A stretch of DNA of 64,000 nt from JASHPR01 sp963842355 (GTDB lineage: Bacteria > Actinomycetota > Actinomycetes > Streptosporangiales > Streptosporangiaceae). The position numbers were made by a program, and so were the translations under genes. Position 1 is the first letter of the stretch, and each line of letters opens with the position of its first letter. The DNA is taken from NCBI GenBank assembly GCA_963842355.1, contig CAWJGC010000004.1:868001-932000 (forward strand), given 5' to 3'. The notes beneath the pieces were generated by a model. It was given only the letters and a program-made list of their open reading frames with translations. It made no database searches and was not told the DNA's origin. Below, one piece after another: positions 36,098 through 44,630 of the stretch.

Positions 36098-36358
36098 TCA
36101 GCCGCGATAATCGTCGTCGGCGGCTGGAGCGTCCCGGCCGGCGTCACGGGCGAGCATCTGGGCGACGACCTGGAACGTGACGCGGCGGGAGCCGGGGACC
36201 GCGTCGAGCGCGGCGCCGATATAACGCCGGACGAGCGCGACCCGGCCGGGCAACTCGCCCGCCGGAACGTCCAGCGCCGCGTTGATCGCGGTCAGCAGCG
36301 CGACCTCACCGGGCCTGGGTAATGATTCAGGCGAGAAGGCGCCGGGACGATCGTTCAT
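36098..36358 (-). CDS. 86-residue protein downstream of the HATPase
   Basis: The ORF starts 3 bases after the HATPase stop and reads MNDRPGAFSPESLPRPGEVA, LLTAINAALDVPAGELPGRV and ALDAVPGSRRVTFQVVAQML. The last part recurs in three other places in this window. No known domain. The tight spacing suggests an operon with the anti-sigma-like ATPase. Confidence 0.55.
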   Translation of the reverse strand: MNDRPGAFSPESLPRPGEVALLTAINAALDVPAGELPGRVALVRRYIGAALDAVPGSRRVTFQVVAQMLARDAGRDAPAADDDYRG

Positions 36359-36361
36359 CGG

Positions 36362-36796
36362 CTACGACTCCGTCCATGATCGCCAGTCGAGCCTGGCCCA
36401 CGCGATCCAGCCGTTCAGCGCGTCGCCGTCGGTGCCTGAGTCGGCGGCGAGGCTGCGCACGATGGCCAGGCCGTGCGGCCGTCCGTCCGGGCGGGGACGC
36501 TCGTCCCACGGGCCGCCCTCGTCGCGAACCTCGACGCGCACGTAGCCGCCCGGCTGAATCTCGGCGTGAACCGTGAACGCACCTCCCGGCCTGCGGCTGC
36601 TGGAGTGGAGCACGCTGTTGCTCGCTAACTCCGACAGGCACAGCACGGCGTCGTCCACGGCCGGGCAGCCTTCCAGCGCCTGGGCGAGGAATCTCCTGGC
36701 CTGGCTGACCTGGTCTGGGCGCGCGGGGAACTCCCGCGTCCACGCCTGGGCCCGGAAACCGGCGTGCGGGCCCCGGAGTTTGGCCGTGTCCGTCAT
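36362..36796 (-). CDS. HATPase_c_2 (anti-sigma-kinase-like) protein
   Basis: From ATG 36796 (GGAGG upstream) the 144-residue protein shows the GHKL ATPase N-box (VLCLSELASNSVLHSSSRRP) and G1/G2 boxes (VEVRDEGGPWDERP, GRPHGLAIVRSLA), as in SpoIIAB/RsbW-related single-domain ATPases. These usually act with XRE/DUF397 regulators, and the divergent genes here are exactly that pair. The WDERPRP loop is typical of the streptomycete group. It may phosphorylate or bind a regulator protein. Confidence 0.82.
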   Translation of the reverse strand: MTDTAKLRGPHAGFRAQAWTREFPARPDQVSQARRFLAQALEGCPAVDDAVLCLSELASNSVLHSSSRRPGGAFTVHAEIQPGGYVRVEVRDEGGPWDERPRPDGRPHGLAIVRSLAADSGTDGDALNGWIAWARLDWRSWTES

Positions 36797-36846
36797 GAGA
36801 CCTCCGTTGTGCACCCGGTTGTGTCAGCCCGACGCGTTATGATCTG

Positions 36847-36892
36847 GCATGCTGATACTCAGATAGCATGCACAGTAGACTGCATCATGCAG
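36847..36892. promoter_or_regulatory. Divergent promoter with two palindromes
   Basis: Between the HATPase and XRE starts lie GCATGCT (36847-36853) and AGCATGC (36865-36871), perfect 7-bp inverted arms 11 bases apart. The palindrome CTGCATCATGCAG follows at 36880-36892. They are candidate operators for the XRE regulator. Confidence 0.5.
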
Positions 36893-36954
36893 AATTACAA
36901 GCGTGATGCGCGAGCCTGCTGAACGGTTCTACCCGAGACCTTGGAGGCACTGCG

Positions 36955-37813
36955 TTGGCTCCCCGGCCAAGCCCCACCGCCCGCCGCCGTCGGTTGTCCG
37001 CGGCGTTACGGCAGCTACGCGAAGCGCAGAACCTGAGCTGCGATGATGCCGGCAAAGCCGTCGGCTGGTCAGAATCGAAGATCAGCCGCATCGAGACCGG
37101 CCGGGTCGGGATTCGCCAGCCGGACCTGGAACGAATCCTCGACCTTTACGAGGTCACCGACGAGACGCGCGCCGGCCTGCTGACCCTCGGCCGCCAGGCC
37201 ACCCACCGCGGTTGGTGGCACTCCTACTCCGATGCCCTCCCCGCGTACTTCGAGGACTACGTCGGCCTGGAAGACGGCGCGAAATCGCTGTTCACCTACC
37301 AGAACCAGCTCGTCCACGGGCTCATGCAGACCGAGGACTACGCCGCCGCCGTCATCCGCGCGGCACAGCCCGCCGCGAGTGCCGACGAAGTCGAGCGCCA
37401 GCTCGCCGCCAGGGCCACCCGTCAGGCCCTGCTGACCGCGGGGAACCCGCTGCAGGTGCGGGCCGTGCTGGACGAGGCCGTACTTCGCCGCCCAGTCGGC
37501 GGAACCGCGACGATGCGGGCGCAGTTGAATCGGCTCCGGGAGATAGCAGCGTTCCCGAACGTGACCCTGCAGGTACTGCCCTTCGATGCGGGCGCGCACG
37601 CGTCGATGGGCACCTCGTTCGAGCTGTTGCAGTTCCCCGAGCCTGGAGACAGCGCCATCGTCTACATCGAGGACCAGACAACCAGCCAGTATCTGGAGAC
37701 CGTGGCCGACATCGAGCGGTATACCCTCGTGTTTGACCACCTGCGAGCGTCGGCGCTCTCCCCGGAGCGCTCCGCGGCAGTTCATCAGCCAAGTGGCCAG
37801 CAGCATGACGTGA
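36955..37813 (+). CDS. XRE/DUF5753 regulator (single frameshift at the 3' end)
   Basis: The TTG start is placed by GGAGG 9 bases upstream. The helix-turn-helix spans about residues 15-70 (LREAQNLSCDDAGKAVGWSE, SKISRIETGRVGIRQPDLER). The DUF5753 domain follows (GWWHSYSDALPAYFEDYVGL, NQLVHGLMQTEDYAAAVI, NVTLQVLPFDAGAHASMG). Near 37782 one extra base breaks the natural ending FISQVASSMT, found in the +1 frame, whose stop is at 37813. Without correction the frame runs on into the VIT remnant. Such proteins work with DUF397 proteins, encoded next. Confidence 0.85.
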
Positions 37814-37838
37814 CCTGGAACGCGAAAGGAGGCGCGGG

Positions 37839-38066
37839 ATGCCAGCACCAGACCTGTCCCGCGCCACGTGGCGCAAGAGCAGCTACAGCAATGGGACCGG
37901 CGGGAGCTGCGTCGAGATCGCCGTGCTCACCCCCGCCGCGGGCAACGAGCCCGCCGTCGCCGTCCGCGACTCAAAAGACCCCCACGGCCCGGCGCTCACC
38001 TACACCGCCCGCCAGTGGCGCGACTTCACTGCCGCCATCAAAGCTCACGAACTCGACCTCACCTAG
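37839..38066 (+). CDS. DUF397 protein
   Basis: The 75 residues show the hallmark LSRATWRKSSYSNGTGGSCV, EIAVL and AVRDSKDPHGPALTYTARQW segments of DUF397, the actinobacterial partner of XRE/DUF5753 regulators. It follows the regulator by 25 bases and has a perfect AAAGGAGG site. The pair with the divergent HATPase resembles the WhiJ/abaA-like clusters of Streptomyces. Confidence 0.92.
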   Translation: MPAPDLSRATWRKSSYSNGTGGSCVEIAVLTPAAGNEPAVAVRDSKDPHGPALTYTARQWRDFTAAIKAHELDLT

Positions 38067-38109
38067 ACCGCGCCAGGCCAGACTGCCGTCGCGCAGTCCT
38101 ACCGCTGCG

Positions 38110-38373
38110 CTACGGGCGGGTGTGTTCGGCGTGAGCGATGGGCTGGTGTCCAACACCGCGCTGGTTATGGGCGTCGCGGGTTCCGGCACGGCCCACCAGG
38201 TCATCTTGCTGGCCGGGATCGCCGGGCTGCTGGCCGGGTCGTTCTCGATGGCGGCCGGCGAGTACGTGTCGATGGCCAGCCAGCGTGAGATGTACCAGCG
38301 GGAGATCTCCCTGGAGGCCCAGGAACTCGAGGAGAAGCCCGAAGAGGAACGCGACGAGCTGGTGCTGCTCTAC
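38110..38373 (+). pseudogene. VIT1/CCC1-type transporter, upstream part
   Basis: The frame RAGVFGVSDGLVSNTALVMG ... LLAGIAGLLAGSFSMAAGEY ... EISLEAQELEEKPEEERDEL is the first half of a VIT-family (Fe/Mn) membrane transporter. The first codons are missing. At base 38373 the reading ELVLLY is interrupted by the IS701 element; it resumes at 39911. Confidence 0.85.
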
Positions 38374-39905
38374 TACGGCAGCTGTAGTTCGTTATGCCGC
38401 CTGTGGCACCTCGTCGGCGTAGGCGTGCCAGCGCTGGTGGGCTTGCTGGGCTCGGTACTGGTGACGGCGTCGCCATAGCGTCCAGGCGTCGCGGTGGGCC
38501 TTGTCGCGGCGGGGACCGGGGATGACGGTGCCGCGGAGCTGCCTGAGCAGCTCGGGGACGGTGACGGGGATCAGCTCGAGGAGACCGGCGCCGGTGTCGA
38601 GGGCGCGCTGGCCGGCGGCGGCGACGGCGAGGAACGCGGCGGCGAGGAGGCTGATCGCGGTCCAGCGGTGCCAGGAGGTCCAGGTGGTGACCTGCCCGGT
38701 GTCCAGTCCGGTGACCTGCTTCGAGATCTGGTGATCTTCCTCGATTTTCCAGCGCGTGACCGCGACCTTGATCAGCGTCACGAGCGGGACCGGGCCGGGG
38801 CTCCAGCACAGGAAGTAGCTGACGGTGCCGGTGTAGCGGTGCCGGCGCAAGAGCAGGAAGCCGTGCCCGTCGTCCTGGCCTTCGGGGGTGTCGTCGGGCC
38901 TGATCTCGATCATGGCCCAGTCGTAGTCTTTGGCGCCCTTGGTGGCCTGGCCGGTGCGCATCCGCTGCCACATGCCGGGTTTCACCAGGCTGGCGGCGTT
39001 TTTCACGGTGAGGCAGCGGCCGGAGGGCAGGGTCACCCGGTAGTTCGAGCGAATGGCCAGGACGTAGCCGGTGCCGCGCTCCCGGATCGAGCGGCGCAGG
39101 CCGAGGCCGCCGTAGACTTCGTCGCCCGCGACGAACCCGGCGCGGATGCCCAGGTCATGGGCATGCTGCAGCAGTCGCCCGGCCAGTTCCGGCTTGGTGG
39201 CGAACATGACCTCGTCCGGGATCCCGGCCAGCTCGCGGCGCTCCTCGTCCGCGGCCCAGTCGTCCGGCAGGTACAGGGCCCGGCCGATCAGGGCATGCCC
39301 GTCCGGGGCCGAGAATGTGAGGGTAACCATGACCTGGCACATCGCGATGTCCCCGATCGTGCCGCTGTACTGGCGGGACGCCCCGGCGCAGTCCGCGGAC
39401 GACTTCGCGTCGGCGGTCTCGTCCACGATCAGGACCGCGTCGCCGCTGTCCCCGGCCAGGTGGCCCGCGGCCCAGGCCGCGGCGGTGTCCAGCATCTGCC
39501 CGTCATCGCAGCGGGCGCGGGACAGCAGGTGCTGCATCCGGTGCGGCCCCGGGTGCCCGGCCGCCTCCGCGATCGTCCAGCAGTTGTGATCCTCGAGTTC
39601 CATCAGGAAGCCGTTCACCATGTCACGGCAGGTCAGGCGGGTCTCCCGCCGGGCAAAGCACGGTGCGACCCTCGCCAGCAGGTCATCGAGGAGACTCTCG
39701 TGCGCGTCATGATCTACTGTGGCCTCAGCGGCTGTCGTCGGATTGTTCTGTTCCACAAACTGGCATGATCACGGCAGCCGCGCTCACTTTCCCGCATCTT
39801 CAGCTAGCCGTTACCAGCGCGCCGGTCAAGCCTGCCGCGCTGCCTCCACGACGGTGGCTGTGACCTGCTACTACGCAGCCAAGGTCACGATCTACAGCTG
39901 CCGTA
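38374..39905 (-). mobile_element. IS701-family insertion sequence
   Basis: The ends TACGGCAGCTGTAG (38374-38387) and CTACAGCTGCCGTA (39892-39905) are perfect inverted repeats that continue with a further few matching bases. TCTAC is duplicated outside (38369-38373 and 39906-39910). Removing it restores a VIT reading frame (LVLLY-RAKGLPR). Confidence 0.9.
38392..39756 (-). CDS. IS701-family transposase
   Basis: This intact 454-residue DDE transposase has VLIVDETADAKSSADCAGAS with RQYSGTIGDIAMCQVMV (first Asp region), AGFVAGDEVYGGLGLRRSI (second Asp) and TRWKIEEDHQISKQVTGLD with WHRWTAISLLAAAFL (Glu region). The length is normal for the family. The element appears complete and potentially active. 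Confidence 0.92.
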   Translation of the reverse strand: MEQNNPTTAAEATVDHDAHESLLDDLLARVAPCFARRETRLTCRDMVNGFLMELEDHNCWTIAEAAGHPGPHRMQHLLSRARCDDGQMLDTAAAWAAGHLAGDSGDAVLIVDETADAKSSADCAGASRQYSGTIGDIAMCQVMVTLTFSAPDGHALIGRALYLPDDWAADEERRELAGIPDEVMFATKPELAGRLLQHAHDLGIRAGFVAGDEVYGGLGLRRSIRERGTGYVLAIRSNYRVTLPSGRCLTVKNAASLVKPGMWQRMRTGQATKGAKDYDWAMIEIRPDDTPEGQDDGHGFLLLRRHRYTGTVSYFLCWSPGPVPLVTLIKVAVTRWKIEEDHQISKQVTGLDTGQVTTWTSWHRWTAISLLAAAFLAVAAAGQRALDTGAGLLELIPVTVPELLRQLRGTVIPGPRRDKAHRDAWTLWRRRHQYRAQQAHQRWHAYADEVPQAA

Positions 39906-39910
39906 TCTAC

Positions 39911-40017
39911 CGGGCCAAGGGCCTGCCCCGCCAGGACGCCGAACGCATCGCCGACCAGATCATGACCAACCGGAAGGTCGCGCTGGACACGCTCACCCGC
40001 GAGGAGCTCGGCGCGCA
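39911..40017 (+). pseudogene. VIT1/CCC1-type transporter, downstream fragment
   Basis: The frame RAKGLPRQDAERIADQIMTN RKVALDTLTREELG continues the gene broken at 38373. The last two to three membrane helices are missing: the sequence changes abruptly after REELG at about 40017 to lower-GC DNA that belongs to the glycan locus. Confidence 0.8.
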
Positions 40018-40110
40018 GGAAACTTTTATGGCGGACTATGTTCCAAGTTGCGTTAATCGCTTGAATGCACTTGGCTCCGGAACGGCGCCCGCTAGGGCTA
40101 TGCTAAAGCC

Positions 40111-40917
40111 ATGTCTATCACAAAGATCGCACGGGTTCGGGATGCAATGATTACCCGGGCGACTGAAGGCGGAAGCCAAAATTTCCTCGGAGCACGGTGG
40201 GTGGAGCATGTGGTGGACAAGTCCCCGGCGTCAATCCGGGAGGGTGTGGCACTGCGGCTTCTATCGCTTTCTCCACACTATTTCTATGATCGTGATATCC
40301 GTGCCGAGGCTGAGCGAAACCGACGATCGCGGCAAGCACTCACAGATATCCTCATCGCGCCCCATTTGACCAGCGCGACGCAAGTTCTCGACTACGGATG
40401 CGGACCCGGATACATGGCCCGCGCGGTAGCAGATAGAGTTAATCACGTTTATGCGCTAGATATTTCTGGTGGCGTTCTGGCATGCGCGAAGGTGCTTAAC
40501 GGGCGGCCCAACATCATATATCTTAAACCGGATGAGTTCCGAAAGAGTGCGAAATCGGCTGATCTCGCCTACTCATTCGCGGTTGTCCAACACCTGGGAA
40601 CCGATAGGTTGACTCGAATGCTCGACCTCCTCGCGGCCGCTATCCGCCGGAACGGGCTCCTTCTCCTTCATTTCGCCGTACCTAGTCAAGGGAGTTACCG
40701 AACCGAGGCCGACTGGACGACAGATCGATCAGTGGTGGGCCGGGCAAGGCTGCGTTACGGCCTCAACTGCTTCGGGAGAACGATTGATGAGATGGAAGCC
40801 CTAGTCCGTAGAAGCGGATTCACCGATGTAGTCGTCCGCTCGCTGGCGGGGACCATCACTGTTCCCGGTGATGACGACATTACCCGGCAGCATTGGCTGA
40901 CCGCTCGGCGCCAGTGA
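40111..40917 (+). CDS. Class I SAM-dependent methyltransferase
   Basis: Motif I is VLDYGCGPGYMA (about residues 92-103), followed by VYALDISGGVLACA and SFAVVQHLGTDRLTRMLDLL. The 268-residue length and the GLLLLHFAVPSQ strand fit small-molecule or sugar methyltransferases. Base composition is lower in GC than upstream, and it is the first gene of the glycan region. Substrate unknown. Confidence 0.8.
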   Translation: MSITKIARVRDAMITRATEGGSQNFLGARWVEHVVDKSPASIREGVALRLLSLSPHYFYDRDIRAEAERNRRSRQALTDILIAPHLTSATQVLDYGCGPGYMARAVADRVNHVYALDISGGVLACAKVLNGRPNIIYLKPDEFRKSAKSADLAYSFAVVQHLGTDRLTRMLDLLAAAIRRNGLLLLHFAVPSQGSYRTEADWTTDRSVVGRARLRYGLNCFGRTIDEMEALVRRSGFTDVVVRSLAGTITVPGDDDITRQHWLTARRQ

Positions 40918-40984
40918 GGTGATCTCGTGCGCCCAGTAGATGATGGGGGAGTAGCTTCTGGGTCGCGGCCAAGCAGCTCGGTGC

Positions 40985-41400
40985 GGGTGCGAGCGCGGTC
41001 AGCGGCAAGGACGGCGTTGCGGCAGGCGACCAGCCGCTCGCCGGGCCAGGCCGACTTTGTCGCGTACCACCGTGACGATTTCGGTGAACGCGTCAGGGTC
41101 GCCGGTGTTGCCGGGGAAGATCCGGACCGCGGCCGGGCGGCCAGCCGGGTCGATGAGCAGCCCGTACTTGCTCTGCAGCTTCCCGCGCTTGCCGTCGCGG
41201 GAGTAGCCGCGGCCGCCAGCGGGCAGTGCGAGCCTGCCAGTCACGAGCGGGACAGGTCGAACAACGCCATCCGCAGCGGGTTCCGCTCCGGCGCCAGGTG
41301 GCAGCGGGCTAGGTCCGCTTCGATCACGTCCTGCCTGCTGGCCAGCCAGTCCATCGCGGCGTAAATGTCATCGGCGGACGCCCGGCCACCCCGAGGTTGC
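40985..41400 (-). pseudogene. IS1634-family transposase remnant
   Basis: The minus strand reads DDIYAAMDWLASRQDVIEAD and MALFDLSRS, then in another frame GYSRDGKRGKLQSKYGLLID and VRIFPGNTGDPDAFTEIV, which are consecutive regions of an IS1634-family transposase different from the one at 4.2 kb. Both ends are missing. Confidence 0.75.
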
Positions 41401-41471
41401 CCCGGTTGGTTCCAGGCGCCGAGACCGCTGTTCAGGATGCACTGCTTGCTGAGAGCTACGGCAACCTCGGG

Positions 41472-42452
41472 TTAGTCAGGCGACGGCGAGGCGGAATCGA
41501 TCAGCCGCAGATCGGCGTCGACCATCTCGTTGACCATCTCCTCGAAGCTAATCGAGGGGCACCAACCCAGTTCTCGCCGGATCTTGCTCGAGTCACCTCG
41601 CTGCTCTGGCGGATCCACAGGACGCTGAAACCTAGGATCGAGGTCGACGAGAGCACGCCAGTCGGCGACGCCAATACGCCGGAACGCGGTCGCGACGAAC
41701 TCAGCAACCGTGTGGCTTTCGCCGCTCGCGACGACGAAGTCATCGGCTGCCGGGTGGCGCCCGATCAGCTGAAGCGCGCGTGCGTAATCGCCGGCGAAAC
41801 CCCAGTCACGACGTGCTTCCAGGTTGCCGATGCATAGCCGATCGGCTTCGCCTCGCGCGACCTTGGCGACAGTGCGGGTGATCTTGCGTGTCACGAAGGT
41901 CTCCGGGCGCCTGGGTGACTCATGGTTGTACAAGATGGCCGTAGATATTGATGCGCCTGCGCCGCGGTACACACGTGCGAGGTGGTGAGCGAAGGCCTTC
42001 GCCGCACCGTACGGAGTCACCGGAGCGATCTGGGTACGTTCGGTCTGGGGACCAGGGGCTTCGCCGAATATCTCCGCGCTGGACGCCTGCACGATCCGGC
42101 TTTGCCCGCGACGGCTCTCAGACAGCGCGCTGACCGCAGTGATCACCCGCAGAAGTCCGAGTCCGGTTACTTCCGCGGTCAGCGTGGGATGCTCCCACGA
42201 CAGCGCGACCGATGATACACCGGCCAGGTTGTACACCTCGTCCGGTTGGGCGTAGTCGACAGCAGCCTGGACATCCGCCGCGTCGGCGAGATTGCCGCTG
42301 ACGCCGACCACACCATCAGGGGCTGGCGCACCGTCGTCCCGGTGTACCAGCCCGAACACCTGATATCCGTCGGCAATGAGCAGCCTCGACAGATACCAGC
42401 CATCCTGGCCAGTGACGCCGGTGATGAGCGCCCTTGGCGGGGTGGTCATCAC
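41472..42452 (-). CDS. GDP-mannose 4,6-dehydratase paralogue (SDR)
   Basis: The extended SDR of 326 residues has ALITGVTGQDGWYL (8-21), Tyr148-x3-Lys152 (PYGAAKAFAH) and NHESPRRPETFVTRKI, the last a GMD hallmark. It overlaps the upstream gmd by ATGA, so both are co-translated. It could be a second dehydratase or have been recruited as the 4-keto reductase that makes GDP-D-rhamnose. The RMD reductase does not normally show the NHESPRR motif, so function is uncertain. Confidence 0.75.
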   Translation of the reverse strand: MMTTPPRALITGVTGQDGWYLSRLLIADGYQVFGLVHRDDGAPAPDGVVGVSGNLADAADVQAAVDYAQPDEVYNLAGVSSVALSWEHPTLTAEVTGLGLLRVITAVSALSESRRGQSRIVQASSAEIFGEAPGPQTERTQIAPVTPYGAAKAFAHHLARVYRGAGASISTAILYNHESPRRPETFVTRKITRTVAKVARGEADRLCIGNLEARRDWGFAGDYARALQLIGRHPAADDFVVASGESHTVAEFVATAFRRIGVADWRALVDLDPRFQRPVDPPEQRGDSSKIRRELGWCPSISFEEMVNEMVDADLRLIDSASPSPD

Positions 42453-43459
42453 CGGGTGATTCCCAGCGCGGGGATCTCCACCTTTCCGGCCTGCATTTGC
42501 TCCAGATCCGACTCAACCATCATCCGCACTAGCTCGGTAAAGCTCACCTTGGGGGCCCAGCCGAGCTTCTGGCGTGCCTTGGCCGCGTCACCGACAAGCG
42601 CGTCGACCTCTGCCGGGCGCAGGAGGCCCGGGTCATGCTCCACGTAGTCCTCCCAGTTCTCGATGCCGACAACGTCGAACGCAGCCTCAAGCAGATCTCG
42701 AATGGAATGGGTTTCTCCGGTAGCAACGACATAGTCGTCTCCCTCGGACTGCTGCAGCATCCGCCACATCGCATCCACGTAATCACCGGCATAGCCCCAG
42801 TCGCGCCGTGCCTCGAGATTACCCATAACCAGCTTGTCCAGCAGCCCGAATTTGATGGCCGCGACACCGAGTGATACCTTTCTGGTGACGAATTCAATGC
42901 CTCGCCGCGGCGATTCGTGATTGAAGAGCATACCGCTGGAGGTGTGCATCCCGTAGGATTCCCGGTAGTTTATGGTCATGTGGTGACCAAAAGCCTTGGC
43001 CACGCCGTAAGGTGAACGCGGCCACAATAACGTTGATTCGTTTTGGGGCACCTGCTGCGCCTTGCCGAACATCTCTGAGCTTGACGCCTGGTAAAATCGC
43101 ACCTTGCCCACGTCCGGACCCGCGTAGATTCGGACCGCCTCAAGCATGTTCAGAACGCCCTTGCCGGTCACATCGCTGGTCAGCGCCGCCTGCTCCCAGG
43201 AATACGCGACGAAACTGATGGCACCCAGGTTATATACCTCGTCCGGTTGCGAGGTTTGCAGCGCCCGTAGCACGCTTGAAAGATCAGTCAGATCGCCGGC
43301 CAGGATTCTGACCTCAGGAACTGTCTCCGCGACGAGGCCAGCCTTCGGGTTGTTCTGGCCACGGATCAGGCCGTAGACGTCGTAGCCTTTCTGTAGCAAC
43401 AGTTCGGACAAGTACAAGCCATCCTGGCCGGTGATACCGGTTATAAGAGCACGTGGCAC
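42449..43459 (-). CDS. gmd: GDP-mannose 4,6-dehydratase
   Basis: The 336-residue enzyme contains the NAD(P) motif GITGQDGLYL (8-17), the active-site SSSEMFG (126-132), Tyr151-x3-Lys155 (SPYGVAKAFGHH), NHESPRRGIEFVTRKVSLGV, and GNLEARRDWGYAGDYVDAMW. It converts GDP-D-mannose to GDP-4-keto-6-deoxy-D-mannose, the precursor of D-rhamnose, L-fucose and perosamine. AAGGAG precedes the GTG start. It is the first gene of a two-gene SDR unit, upstream of and co-directional with its paralogue. Confidence 0.92.
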   Translation of the reverse strand: MPRALITGITGQDGLYLSELLLQKGYDVYGLIRGQNNPKAGLVAETVPEVRILAGDLTDLSSVLRALQTSQPDEVYNLGAISFVAYSWEQAALTSDVTGKGVLNMLEAVRIYAGPDVGKVRFYQASSSEMFGKAQQVPQNESTLLWPRSPYGVAKAFGHHMTINYRESYGMHTSSGMLFNHESPRRGIEFVTRKVSLGVAAIKFGLLDKLVMGNLEARRDWGYAGDYVDAMWRMLQQSEGDDYVVATGETHSIRDLLEAAFDVVGIENWEDYVEHDPGLLRPAEVDALVGDAAKARQKLGWAPKVSFTELVRMMVESDLEQMQAGKVEIPALGITR

Positions 43460-43526
43460 GAGAATGTCTCCTTACTTGGGAGCCCTGTCCTGCGGACTCA
43501 GCGCCTTTCTGCGTTAAGGCGCAGGC

Positions 43527-44630
43527 TCATAGCAGCCTCCTGGTGACGAGTTGTGGGTAGAGCTCAGGAGCGAATGACTCGCGCGCCCAATCTGCGGCGC
43601 GCTTCCCCATCCAGGCCAGCCGATCCGGGTTTCCAAGCAATTCGTCGAGAACTCTGGCCAGCGCCTCTGCCGTCTCGTCCGTGGGGGCGATGCCCGTGAC
43701 TCCCTCCACATAGGCGTCCGATGATCCGCCGTGTGCCGGCGCTACCACCGCAGTACCTGCGACCTGCGCTTCTAGTAGCACTAGGCCGAAGCCCTCGCCG
43801 GACGTACGTCGACCAAGGCTGGTCCGGGTCGCCAGGACGAAGAGATCAGCAGCGGCGAGCTGTTGGGCCAGTTCACCATCAGTCAGCCCTTCCTGCAGAG
43901 TGCACCAACTGTGATCCTTAAGAAGGCGCAGCAGATCCGGGGGTGGGTCGCCGCTGCCACAGATTGTGAGATGTATGTCGTCACGACCTATGGCGGCCAC
44001 GGCATCGATTAGCTGAGGGAGCCCCTTCTCCCGCCACGCTGCGAGACGAAACGCGGTGGCAAGCTGAAATCCTGGGGCTCGATGCGCAGAGGAAGCTGCA
44101 GCAACAAGTGTATCAAACCACTTCTGGGACAGAGCCGGGGGCAAGATCGTCGCGTGGCAGTCAACTCCGATAGCGCCTGCCGTGTAGCTGCTGATTGCGA
44201 CGACATGCACATCCCGTCGTCGCATCAGGCTGCGCTCAAGCATCCTGCGGGGCCGGAGTCCCGCAGGCCATATTTCATCGCCATAGCACAAGACCCACGT
44301 GCCGCAGACGGTGGGCTCACGGGCAAGAATCGTCGCCACCGGCAATAGAGCCGGGTGGCCCACAACGAGACGGGCAGGTTCTGAGCTCGCGCGCAGCAAC
44401 TTCCGCCCGTGCGCCAGCATCGACGCATGGGCGCGGATGCCCGCTCGGCTCAGGTCAACTCGCTGGCAGGAAGCCCCTCGTGCAGCAAAGGCCCATTCTA
44501 GTGTTTCCACGTAGCGTTCAATACCTCCACCAAGCCCACGGGATGGGCTCAGCAGAAGCACGTGGTTGGCCCTGGCGAGTTCTTTTTCGGTAGTAATCCT
44601 ACTTTGGTGTGAGGCAGGCACAGGGAGCAT
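43527..44630 (-). CDS. GT4 glycosyltransferase
   Basis: This 367-residue GT-B enzyme has an N-terminal GGGIERYVETLEWAF acceptor domain and a C-terminal donor domain with FQLATAFRLAAWREKGLPQL, ADLFVLATRTSLGRRTSGEG and FGLVLLEAQVAGTAVVAPAH (E-x7-E-like). It lies directly upstream of gmd on the same strand, with a gap of 67 bases, so the GDP-deoxyhexose is a plausible donor. A decayed paralogue lies at 60060-60690. Confidence 0.85.
   Translation of the reverse strand: MLPVPASHQSRITTEKELARANHVLLLSPSRGLGGGIERYVETLEWAFAARGASCQRVDLSRAGIRAHASMLAHGRKLLRASSEPARLVVGHPALLPVATILAREPTVCGTWVLCYGDEIWPAGLRPRRMLERSLMRRRDVHVVAISSYTAGAIGVDCHATILPPALSQKWFDTLVAAASSAHRAPGFQLATAFRLAAWREKGLPQLIDAVAAIGRDDIHLTICGSGDPPPDLLRLLKDHSWCTLQEGLTDGELAQQLAAADLFVLATRTSLGRRTSGEGFGLVLLEAQVAGTAVVAPAHGGSSDAYVEGVTGIAPTDETAEALARVLDELLGNPDRLAWMGKRAADWARESFAPELYPQLVTRRLL

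Noticed and set aside
38070..38120. A tRNA-like 5' half on the minus strand (CCCGTAGCGCAGCGGTAGGA)
   Set aside because: The D-arm resemblance is good, but no anticodon or T-arm follows, so it is not a tRNA. It could be an old attachment-site scrap, but there is no matching repeat in the window.
36955..38478. A 507-residue frame that joins the XRE regulator to VIT-like membrane sequence
   Set aside because: The join is produced by a single-base frameshift near 37782. The natural XRE ending and the DUF397 gene lie in the other frames, so a fusion protein is not expected.
38494..39768. A 424-residue plus-strand frame across the IS701 element
   Set aside because: Antisense shadow of the intact IS701 transposase; Gly/Ala/Val-rich with no family.
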